IMG/VR virus record: IMGVR_UViG_3300035703_004073
Location: 1-28,922 of that record
Origin: a virus
Reading direction: 5' to 3' (one strand)
Length of the DNA: 28,922 nucleotides
The position numbers and the translations under genes are program-made. Under the pieces are notes generated by a model. That model was not told the origin of the DNA. It did no database searches and saw nothing but the letters and a program-made list of their open reading frames with translations. Shown one piece after another: positions 23,049 to 28,922 of the stretch (positions are counted from its first letter, which is position 1; every line of letters starts with the position of its first letter).

Positions 23049-24500
23049 ATGGCCGCCCCACAATGGAACTCGTGTTTGAGCGCGGCGCAGCGCTTCTTTG
23101 CGCCACCGGCCGGTTGCGGCTGCGCGTGCGTTGCTGCCGCCACGCTGCAGACACGCAGTGCGAGCATGCGTCTGGGTCCCATCGGACATGCCGCGTTCAA
23201 CTTTCTCAATGACTTGAAGTACCGCAGCCTCGTGTCCTCCACGCAATACAACAGCAGCCGCTCGCCGTTGAACGGGGCAGGCTCATGGACAGGCAACGAG
23301 CAAATCGATGCGCTGTTTGATCCATGGGGCAACGTCAGCTACAGCGGCCAGCGCACGCGCAACTGGAACGACACTCGGACGCACTTCAGCTTTGGCGGCA
23401 GTCCCGTGCTGAAGTCCGGCACTTACTCTGAATTTGCCACGGTCGATGAGGATGGATGCCTGCATGGAACCTGGCAGTTCAGCGGCGTCACGCTCGACAA
23501 CCTGCCGTGGAGCACCAGCGGCACCGTGGAAGGCCGCGTGTGGGCGGCCGGGCGCTGTGATGACGGCTACTATGAATGCGGCGCGGGCATCGGCTGCGAC
23601 TTCCCTGCGATCAACCTCACCGCGACGCAGTGGGATGAATCCTGGCAGTGCGCCAACAGTCCCAACGGCCGTCCTGGCAGCCACACGCATGCGCGCACAC
23701 TTGCGCAGGAGGTGACCACGCAGGACGTGATTGGCAGCATCGAGGAGGCCCTGCCTGACATCACGAGCGTGCCGTGGGGCGCGCATTTGGAAGCCGTCAT
23801 CCGCCGCATCGATCACAGCAGCGATTGTGAGGGTGCTCAGGGAGACACGATGGCCACGCTGGAGGCGGAGCTCGCCGCATTGCAGCAGGCGGCGCAAAGC
23901 GCGACCGACAGTCTGGATGAGTATCAGCAGCAGCTTGAGGATGCGCAGCAGGCCTTGAGTGACTATCTCGCGCAGTGGCAGCAGGACCATCTCGCCTGGC
24001 AGGCCGAAAAGCAGGCTCGCTGTGTCGGCGAGGGTGAGATGAGCGACAATGCATTCGCCGAACTTGAAGAGCGTGTTTTTTCCAAGGCACAGGTCGTCAC
24101 CACGCATCATGCCACGGTTGGCGGATGGCAGGCGGCGGTGTCTGACGCCGAGGCGGTGAAGGCCACGGCGGATTACTTTGTCACGCTCAAGCAGAACGCC
24201 ATCGCGGCGGTCAATGGACGCTGGCAGCCGACGCTGGAGGCAGGCGGTGCTTATGGCTGGGAAGGCCAGGACAATCAGATGCCCCTGTGGATCGACAAGG
24301 GGCACGCGCAGGCACGGGTGAAGATCGAACTGGGCCATCCTGCGCAAGGCACCGGTGAAGTCTTCCGCTGCACCTGTGGCAGCGAGTCCTTCGACATCAC
24401 CGTGCCCGCCGGCGAATACGTCGCTTACGGACCGGCGTTCACCTACACGCCGGACACACCGGGCAGCGTTGAACTCGAGAACATCACACAAGCGCCATGA
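23049..24500 (+). CDS. Large tail-tip or baseplate protein with central coiled coil, unknown
   Basis: A 483-residue protein. The N-terminus is cysteine-rich (PPAGCGCACVAAA), and residues 60-215 are aromatic and beta-rich with more cysteines (CDDGYYECGAGIGCDF). Residues about 267-325 form an Ala/Gln coiled coil (LEAELAALQQAAQSATDSL...). The C-terminal domain is beta-rich, with FRCTCGSESFDITVPAGEYV. The start has a good Shine-Dalgarno sequence (GAGGAG, 9 nt). The many cysteines are unusual for a cytoplasmically assembled tail protein. No family is recognised. It lies in the tail-tip block and overlaps the next gene by 4 bases. Confidence 0.6.
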   Translation: MAAPQWNSCLSAAQRFFAPPAGCGCACVAAATLQTRSASMRLGPIGHAAFNFLNDLKYRSLVSSTQYNSSRSPLNGAGSWTGNEQIDALFDPWGNVSYSGQRTRNWNDTRTHFSFGGSPVLKSGTYSEFATVDEDGCLHGTWQFSGVTLDNLPWSTSGTVEGRVWAAGRCDDGYYECGAGIGCDFPAINLTATQWDESWQCANSPNGRPGSHTHARTLAQEVTTQDVIGSIEEALPDITSVPWGAHLEAVIRRIDHSSDCEGAQGDTMATLEAELAALQQAAQSATDSLDEYQQQLEDAQQALSDYLAQWQQDHLAWQAEKQARCVGEGEMSDNAFAELEERVFSKAQVVTTHHATVGGWQAAVSDAEAVKATADYFVTLKQNAIAAVNGRWQPTLEAGGAYGWEGQDNQMPLWIDKGHAQARVKIELGHPAQGTGEVFRCTCGSESFDITVPAGEYVAYGPAFTYTPDTPGSVELENITQAP

Positions 24501-24727
24501 ACACGCCACAACGCCCCCGCTGGATCGTGCCCGACATGATCACGCAGGCCATCACCGCCGCGAAGCAGCAGCGCTTTGGCGATGCGGTGCATGCCATCGC
24601 ACATCCCGTGGCCGTGGCGGTGGACAAGGTGCTGCAGACGAATCTAGCCAACTGCGGCGGCTGCGCGCAGCGCCGTGAGCAGTGGAACATGCAGGCAGAC
24701 TCCGATAAAGCCGCGAGAAAGGCCTGA
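24497..24727 (+). CDS. Small conserved-type phage protein with C-x2-C motif
   Basis: A 76-residue protein: FGDAVHAIAHPVAVAVDKVL, then NLANCGGCAQRREQWN. The motif P-a-a-iD-v--t-l-nCgGCa-RRe-wN is common in small proteins located among tail-tip and fibre genes of many phages; its role is unknown to me. The single CxxC could bind metal if the protein dimerises. It ends the tail-tip transcription block before a 123-base gap. Confidence 0.65.
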   Translation: MNTPQRPRWIVPDMITQAITAAKQQRFGDAVHAIAHPVAVAVDKVLQTNLANCGGCAQRREQWNMQADSDKAARKA

Positions 24728-24730
24728 TAA

Positions 24731-24826
24731 ACACACTCCGCATCGCAGGGTGTGTGGGTATTGCCCGCTCGTGCGTGATGCGTTTACATCTTGTTGCGAC
24801 CATCAATCCCTCTTGTTGCGACCATC
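24731..24826. repeat. Hairpin and 22-bp-spaced direct repeats upstream of the fibre gene
   Basis: ACACACTC (24731-24738) pairs with GGGTGTGT (24748-24755, one wobble) but has no U-tract. Downstream, the 16-mer TCTTGTTGCGACCATC is repeated exactly at 24789-24804 and 24811-24826, a 22-bp period or two helical turns. The spacing suits binding of a regulator on one DNA face. The fibre TTGACA starts 6 bases after the second copy. Confidence 0.5.
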
Positions 24827-24850
24827 GGCCTTTGACAGCCCGCGCAGCCC

Positions 24851-27349
24851 ATGCGCTTCCACTGGGACCTCACGCTCAACTGCCTTCTTCGCTCGCCAAA
24901 ATCTTCCGCCCGTCTCCACACCGTGGATTTCAAACGCGGCGACGCAGCGCTCATCGAGCTCGTCTTCTACGCCGACTCAGAACCCGTGCTGCTCGAACCC
25001 GGCCACGAGATCCGCTTCGCCATCAAACGCAAAGGGCAGCACGACGGCGAGCCGCTGGTCTACACCGCCACGTTCACCGAGAACACAGAAACGCGCACCT
25101 ACACCGCATCACCCTCGTTCAACACGGCGTCTCTCACAGCCCTCTTCACCTCGCCAAACACCCCTGATCGTCTCGACTTGATGGGCGAGTTCTCGTTGCG
25201 CAACGGAGATCAAAGCCAAGGCTGGCAGTCCAGCCAGACCTTGAACGTGTGCGTGTTCAACGACGTGATCCGCGGCAATGAAGGCGAGCCCGGCTCCATC
25301 ATCGACGCGCAGCAATCGTGGCAGTGGCTGCTGGCCTCGCTGGCCGCCGGTGCCAACGTGACGCTCACGCCTGATCCGGTGGCACGCGTGATGACAATCG
25401 GAGCTGTGCCCGGCGCATCGGGCGACGGCTGGAGCCCGCTCTTTGCCATTGCGCCTGATGGCAACCGCCGCGTGCTAAGACTGATGTCATGGACCGGTGG
25501 CACCGGTTCTCCACCCACCGGCGCAGGCCAGTATCTGGGCTCCTCAGGCTTGGTCCCCGCCATCAGCGATGCGGTGGATCTGCGCGGAGCGTCAGGACTT
25601 CAAGGGAACCCCGGCACCAACGGGATCAACGGTCTGGATGGAAATGACGGTAACGACGGTATCAGCGGCACCAATGGTTGGAGTCCGATGTTTGCCCTCG
25701 TCTCAGACACTGAACGCAGCGTGCTGCAACTCACCACATGGACCGGCGGCACTGGCGATGCGCCTCAAGGCGCGGGTCAGTATCTCGGTGCCGAAGGCTT
25801 GGTTAGCACTCCCGCGGAAGCACTCGATCTACGCGGCGCTCAAGGTAGTGCAGGTATCAACGGCATCGACGGTGCGGACGCCACGCCGATCACCCACATC
25901 AGCTTTGATGGTTCAAGCCTGACAATCCAGACTTCATCGGGACAGAACTTTGGCCCGTTCCATGTTCGCGGAAACGACGGTTCAAACGGCAGCGATGGAG
26001 CAACAGGGGCCAATGGATGGTCTCCCGCCTTTGCCATCATTCAAGATGGCGAGCGGCGTGTCCTCCAGCTTCAAAGCTGGTCGGGCGGCACAGGAACCAC
26101 TCCTGGATCGGAAGGCTACTACATCGGCCCATCAGGCCTCACGCCCAATCTTTACGAAGCTGTGGACGTGCGTGGTTCGCAAGGACCTTCCGGCGAAACA
26201 GGAGCACCCGGAGCGGATGCCACCCCCATCACAGGCATCAGTTTTGACGGCGCAAGCCTCACATTCCAAACATCAACCGGCCAGAGCTTCGGACCTTTCT
26301 ATGTGCGTGGCGCGGACGGATCAGATGGTCCCCAAGGACAACAAGGGGCAGAAGGCCCGCCTGGCGTTCAAGGACCGGCCGGTGCGGATGCAACTCCCAT
26401 CACAGGCATCAACTTCGACGGATCAAATCTCACATTCCAGACCTCCACCGGTCAGAGCTTCGGACCATTCTATGTTCGAGGCGGAGACGGTCAGCCAGGG
26501 GCACCAGGAGCGAACGGAGCGGATGCGACTCCCATCACCAGCATCAACTTCGACGGCTATAACCTCACCATCTACACCTCCACCGGACAAAGCTTCGGCC
26601 CATTCTACGTGAGGGGCAGTGATGGCAGCAGCGGGAGTGATGGCGCTGCCGGCAATCACGGTTGGAGCCCTTTGTTCACCATCGTGGAAGACGGAGACCG
26701 ACGCGTGCTGCAGCTTCAAAGCTGGTCAGGCGGCAGTGGCAGCACACCCGGCTACGAGGGGCATTACCTCGGACCTTCTGGGTTCACCCCGTATCCATGG
26801 CAGGCCACCGACATCCGTGGTCCTCAAGGTGGCGCTGGACAACCTGGCTCAAGCGGATCAGACGCCACACCGATCACCAACATCACCTTCGACGGTTATA
26901 ACCTCACCATCCAAACATCTTCGGGTCAGAGCTTCGGGCCATTTTACGTGCGAGGCAATGACGGCCCTCCCGGCGCAGACGGCAGCTCCGGCGGAAACAA
27001 CGGCTCAGATGGCACCAATGGCTGGAGTCCTCTGCTCTCCGTCGTGCCGGACGGCTCTCGCCGCATCATCCAACTGCAGGGCTGGTCAGGCGGCAGCGGC
27101 AGTTCTCCCGGCAATGAGGGCAGCTATCTCGGCCCATCAGGTCTGACATGGTCGCCCGGTGATGCCACCGACATCAGCGGCAGCCTTCAACCCCTTGCCG
27201 CCATCGACAACGTGAGCGGCGCTGTGAGCTTGAGCGGCAGCGACACCGTGGACATCACCCAGCTGGAAGCGCAGATCACCGATCTCCAGACCAAGCTGCA
27301 GCACGTGCTCGACAGGCTGCGCTCACACAACCTCATCAGCGGCAGTTGA
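24851..27349 (+). CDS. Modular collagen-like tail fibre
   Basis: An 832-residue protein. The N-terminal 150 residues (FKRGDAALIELVFYADSEPV...FSLRNGDQSQGWQSSQTLNV) look like the tail-attachment part of upper-baseplate/fibre proteins. Five GWSP modules follow (GWSP-f-i--Dg-RrvLqL-sW-GGtG--P---G-YlG-sGl----e-vDlRG), mixed with five FDG modules (DATPIT-I-FDG--LTiqTS-GQsFGPFyVRG) and collagen-like Gly-X-Y linkers (GNPGTNGINGLDGNDGNDG, GPQGQQGAEGPPG). It ends in a short coiled coil (ITQLEAQITDLQTKLQHVLD), which could trimerise the fibre. Probable receptor-binding protein. TTGACA lies exactly 13 nt before the ATG at 24851. It converges with the integrase. Confidence 0.85.
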   Translation: MRFHWDLTLNCLLRSPKSSARLHTVDFKRGDAALIELVFYADSEPVLLEPGHEIRFAIKRKGQHDGEPLVYTATFTENTETRTYTASPSFNTASLTALFTSPNTPDRLDLMGEFSLRNGDQSQGWQSSQTLNVCVFNDVIRGNEGEPGSIIDAQQSWQWLLASLAAGANVTLTPDPVARVMTIGAVPGASGDGWSPLFAIAPDGNRRVLRLMSWTGGTGSPPTGAGQYLGSSGLVPAISDAVDLRGASGLQGNPGTNGINGLDGNDGNDGISGTNGWSPMFALVSDTERSVLQLTTWTGGTGDAPQGAGQYLGAEGLVSTPAEALDLRGAQGSAGINGIDGADATPITHISFDGSSLTIQTSSGQNFGPFHVRGNDGSNGSDGATGANGWSPAFAIIQDGERRVLQLQSWSGGTGTTPGSEGYYIGPSGLTPNLYEAVDVRGSQGPSGETGAPGADATPITGISFDGASLTFQTSTGQSFGPFYVRGADGSDGPQGQQGAEGPPGVQGPAGADATPITGINFDGSNLTFQTSTGQSFGPFYVRGGDGQPGAPGANGADATPITSINFDGYNLTIYTSTGQSFGPFYVRGSDGSSGSDGAAGNHGWSPLFTIVEDGDRRVLQLQSWSGGSGSTPGYEGHYLGPSGFTPYPWQATDIRGPQGGAGQPGSSGSDATPITNITFDGYNLTIQTSSGQSFGPFYVRGNDGPPGADGSSGGNNGSDGTNGWSPLLSVVPDGSRRIIQLQGWSGGSGSSPGNEGSYLGPSGLTWSPGDATDISGSLQPLAAIDNVSGAVSLSGSDTVDITQLEAQITDLQTKLQHVLDRLRSHNLISGS

Positions 27350-27352
27350 AGT

Positions 27353-27366
27353 TCGTTGCGCAACGA
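27353..27366. repeat. Palindrome between convergent fibre and integrase genes
   Basis: TCGTTGCGCAACGA is a perfect 14-bp palindrome filling most of the 19 bases between the two stop codons. Read as RNA it can form a TCGTT/AACGA stem with a GCGC loop. It contains the GTTGCGCAAC word found six times in the window. It could be a weak bidirectional terminator or a protein-binding site. Confidence 0.5.
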
Positions 27367-27368
27367 GT

Positions 27369-28673
27369 TTACGCACGAATTGCTATGCGCCTCCGCCTCG
27401 GCGAATACCGCCGCTTGCCTGAGGGCGGAGGACTCCATCCATCACTTGGGCTTATGGAAAACCACTCGTGGGCTTCCTGTTCGGTCACAAGCTCACGATA
27501 ATGTTTGAAAATGATTTCTGGTGAGTTGCCCGCCTCCAACGCAACGCGAGCAGCATCTTTGATGTCTGCGATTCTGTAGCTGATGAAGGAATGACGAAGA
27601 CCATTGTGAGGCCATTTGATGCCAAGGCTTTTGGCAAGCGCCGTCACTTCGACCGCGGTCTTGGTGCCTTGCGTCACCGCCCCACAGCGATTCAGATGGC
27701 GAAGCCAGGCTTGCAGGTTGCTGGTGATGGGAACAATTCGGCGAGAGGCAGTCTTGGCCTGATCCGCCCTGAGCATGATGATTTTGCGCTCGAGATCCAC
27801 AGCAGACCAATCAAGACGGCCAATCTCTGCGACTCGAAGCCCAGCAAAAGCCCCAATCGCGACGAAACCCAAAAGATGTGGAGGGCAGGCATCCAGAAGC
27901 TTTTGGATATCTTGTGCACGAAAAATCTCCGTTACCGAGTCGCCTGCCTTGGCGAGTGGCAGCATCTCTGCTGCAGTCGCTTCAGAGCGGGGCAGATATC
28001 CGCGCGACTTCGCGAAAGAAAAGAGCACCTTGATGCATCGGTGTATAGAGTTGCGAGTCACTGGCGATCCGCCGAGGCGACGAAGCCACAGGTCAATTTC
28101 TCCAGAACCGATGGATGTGATCTCATTTGGGAATGCCTGGGCAAACCTTCGAGCCGTGATGGCAAGCTGGTTCACATAGCTGGCGCTTAAGCCATCCTGC
28201 TTCTTGGACTCGATCAATTCCGGAATAATGGCCGGAACCTTAACCCCGAGGGTCATCCCTCTTGTTCGGCGGACAAATTCCTGGACCGCCACCATGAGCG
28301 GCACGTCACCCAGAAGTTGGCGGCATCGGGCGTATTCATCCACCGCTGCCACGGCAGGAATGTTGAAGGGTGCCACCAACCGGTCCACTGCCAGATAACA
28401 TTCACGCTGAGCGGGGCTGATGTCGTTGGTAGCAGCCATGCCGCTTTGGATGCGCTTGGCCGCAAGCAGCGCCTCGCTTTTGGCCCGCTCCAAGGTGCCG
28501 AAAGTTCGCCGGACTCGCTGACCGTCCAGATGAAAAGCCACTGTGTAGCGATCCCGGCCATGCACCACACCCGAATAAATTGGCACGACAGCGCTGCCAT
28601 GCTTGATCCGGAGGGGGAAACCTTTTTTTAGCCGGGTAGGAAGACCCGGTTTTGTCATGCTTTTGTCATGCAT
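27369..28673 (-). CDS. int: Tyrosine-type site-specific integrase
   Basis: A 434-residue tyrosine recombinase. Arg280 in GAFAGLRVAEIGRL is the first catalytic Arg, Lys307 in QAKTASRR the beta-hairpin Lys, Arg360 in HNGLRHSF the second Arg, and Tyr392 in FKHYREL the nucleophile. The usual histidines appear as Asn357 (NGLR) and Asn383 (GNSPE), variants I recall from this Verrucomicrobiota-type family. Residues 120-235 are the core-binding domain. The ATG at 28673 is chosen for TTGACA 14 nt upstream (28693-28688); AGGAG also precedes it but only 1 nt away. An ATG at 28658 is the alternative. The 3' end of tRNA-Leu is 64 bases upstream, and the tandem GCATGACAAAA repeats overlap the start codon, as expected for an att arm beside int. 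Confidence 0.93.
   Translation of the reverse strand: MHDKSMTKPGLPTRLKKGFPLRIKHGSAVVPIYSGVVHGRDRYTVAFHLDGQRVRRTFGTLERAKSEALLAAKRIQSGMAATNDISPAQRECYLAVDRLVAPFNIPAVAAVDEYARCRQLLGDVPLMVAVQEFVRRTRGMTLGVKVPAIIPELIESKKQDGLSASYVNQLAITARRFAQAFPNEITSIGSGEIDLWLRRLGGSPVTRNSIHRCIKVLFSFAKSRGYLPRSEATAAEMLPLAKAGDSVTEIFRAQDIQKLLDACPPHLLGFVAIGAFAGLRVAEIGRLDWSAVDLERKIIMLRADQAKTASRRIVPITSNLQAWLRHLNRCGAVTQGTKTAVEVTALAKSLGIKWPHNGLRHSFISYRIADIKDAARVALEAGNSPEIIFKHYRELVTEQEAHEWFSISPSDGWSPPPSGKRRYSPRRRRIAIRA
28632..28653 (+). terminator. Plus-strand terminator-like hairpin inside the integrase start
   Basis: CCGGGT (28632-28637) pairs with ACCCGG (28644-28649) around a 6-base loop, followed by TTTTG on the plus strand. 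It lies inside integrase codons for KPGLPT, so it may be fortuitous. If active it would stop plus-strand transcripts before the tRNA. Confidence 0.3.
28650..28671 (-). repeat. Tandem 11-mer repeat GCATGACAAAA, right copy of a terminal repeat pair
   Basis: Two head-to-tail GCATGACAAAA units on the minus strand, overlapping the integrase start codon and matching the left block at 4360-4381 in inverted orientation with one mismatch in 22 bases. They lie 66 bases from the tRNA 3' end. This is the expected place of integrase arm-type sites. Confidence 0.6.
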
Positions 28674-28716
28674 GCTCCTGTGAGGCTTGTCAAAACCACC
28701 ATTTTCACACACGCCA

Positions 28717-28737
28717 ACCCCTTGATTACCAAGGGGT
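28717..28737 (-). terminator. Hairpin directly 3' of tRNA-Leu
   Basis: ACCCCTTG and CAAGGGGT form an 8-bp perfect stem with a 5-base loop, beginning at the last base of the tRNA. On the minus strand only TT follows, so the U-tract is weak. It may terminate or help process the tRNA transcript, or belong to the att region. Confidence 0.45.
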
Positions 28738-28821
28738 GGTGCTCGGGAAGGGACTCGAACCCTTAAGCCTTTCGGCACAAGATCCTTAGTCTTGCGCGTA
28801 TACCAATTCCGCCACCCGAGC
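28737..28821 (-). tRNA. tRNA-Leu, anticodon AAG, CCA encoded
   Basis: An 85-base tRNA read on the minus strand. The acceptor GCTCGGG pairs with CCCGAGC, followed by discriminator A and an encoded CCA. The D-arm includes GGAATTGGTATA. The anticodon stem CAAGA/TCTTG encloses loop CTAAGGA, so the anticodon is AAG (codon CUU, wider if A34 becomes inosine) with G37. A long variable arm (GCC-GAAA-GGC) marks class II leucine tRNA. The T-arm is AAGGG-TTCGAGT-CCCTT. Its 3' end faces the integrase, so it is the probable attachment site. Confidence 0.95.
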
Positions 28822-28922
28822 AGGGTCTGTTTGGAAACAGGGGCCGCGAATATAGACGCCTCGGTTTTTATGCAACCGCTGTTTTGTCTTTTTGCAAAGT
28901 TCTTCCCTCCCAAGCCTCCCAC

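Larger units (their letters stand above)
3900..28736. mobile_element. Lambda-like siphovirus prophage, about 24-25 kb; left boundary uncertain
   Basis: A continuous set of packaging, lysis, head, tail and fibre genes on the plus strand is closed at the right by a minus-strand tyrosine integrase next to the 3' end of tRNA-Leu. The order TerS-TerL-gpW-portal-S49 protease-capsid-FII-Z-U-tube-G/GT-tape measure-tail tip follows lambda. The lysis genes are inserted between TerL and gpW. The right end is taken as the tRNA 3' end. The left end is a guess at the stop of the leftmost XRE gene. Tandem GCATGACAAA repeats near 4360 and 28650 support phage DNA reaching at least to 4360. No replication, recombination or classical CI-type repressor genes are visible, so the element may be defective or wholly host-dependent for replication. 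Confidence 0.8.

Noticed and set aside
25600-27000. CRISPR-like array in the fibre gene
   Set aside because: The repeats are coding, imperfect and of unequal spacing; they are protein modules.

Overview
The window is a GC-rich bacterial chromosome segment that probably comes from the Verrucomicrobiota (a Prosthecobacter/Verrucomicrobium-like genome). That placement is inferred from the style of the RHS protein, the phage proteins and the integrase, not from a marker gene. Three parts can be told apart.

(1) Positions 1-3316 hold the 3' end of a large RHS/YD-repeat polymorphic toxin. It ends in a cysteine-rich variable tip and is followed after 10 bases by a small lipoprotein, the expected place for an immunity protein. 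Both the tip and the lipoprotein are lower in GC than the RHS core. Positions 3317-3899 are a GC-rich, structured, apparently non-coding stretch.

(2) About 3900-28736 is a compact lambda-like siphovirus prophage of about 24-25 kb. Order from the left: an XRE-type protein and a ParB-like protein (minus strand); an XRE regulator and a small unknown; TerS and TerL (GpA type); a lysis cassette (holin-like, CHAP endolysin, membrane/coiled-coil protein); gpW-like, portal, S49 protease with a scaffold-like tail, major capsid, cement-like protein; head-tail joining (gpFII-like), gpZ-like, gpU-like, tail-tube candidate, an internally duplicated protein, and tail-assembly chaperones G and G-T joined by a canonical -1 slippery site; tape measure, four tail-tip proteins, and a modular collagen-like fibre. 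The tyrosine integrase (minus strand) is at the right end. No replication or recombination genes are visible. Three cassettes lie on the strand opposite the late genes, each in a junction between phage genes: an HTH/zinc-ribbon gene with a broken partner (portal/protease), a Phd-PIN toxin-antitoxin pair (cement/gpFII), and a nucleotidyltransferase-like pair (G-T/tape measure).

(3) Positions 28737-28821 are a tRNA-Leu with anticodon AAG on the minus strand. Its 3' end faces the integrase, which is the usual integration geometry, but I could not find a duplicated tRNA end on the left, so the left boundary is open.

Three sequence signals cut across the genes. A TTGAC(A/T) element lies exactly 13 nt (six genes) or 14 nt (two genes) before the start codon of uncoupled genes on both strands. 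A 10-bp palindrome GTTGCGCAAC occurs six times. Near-identical tandem 11-mers GCATGACAAA(A/T) lie near both prophage ends in opposite orientation and look like integrase arm-type sites.
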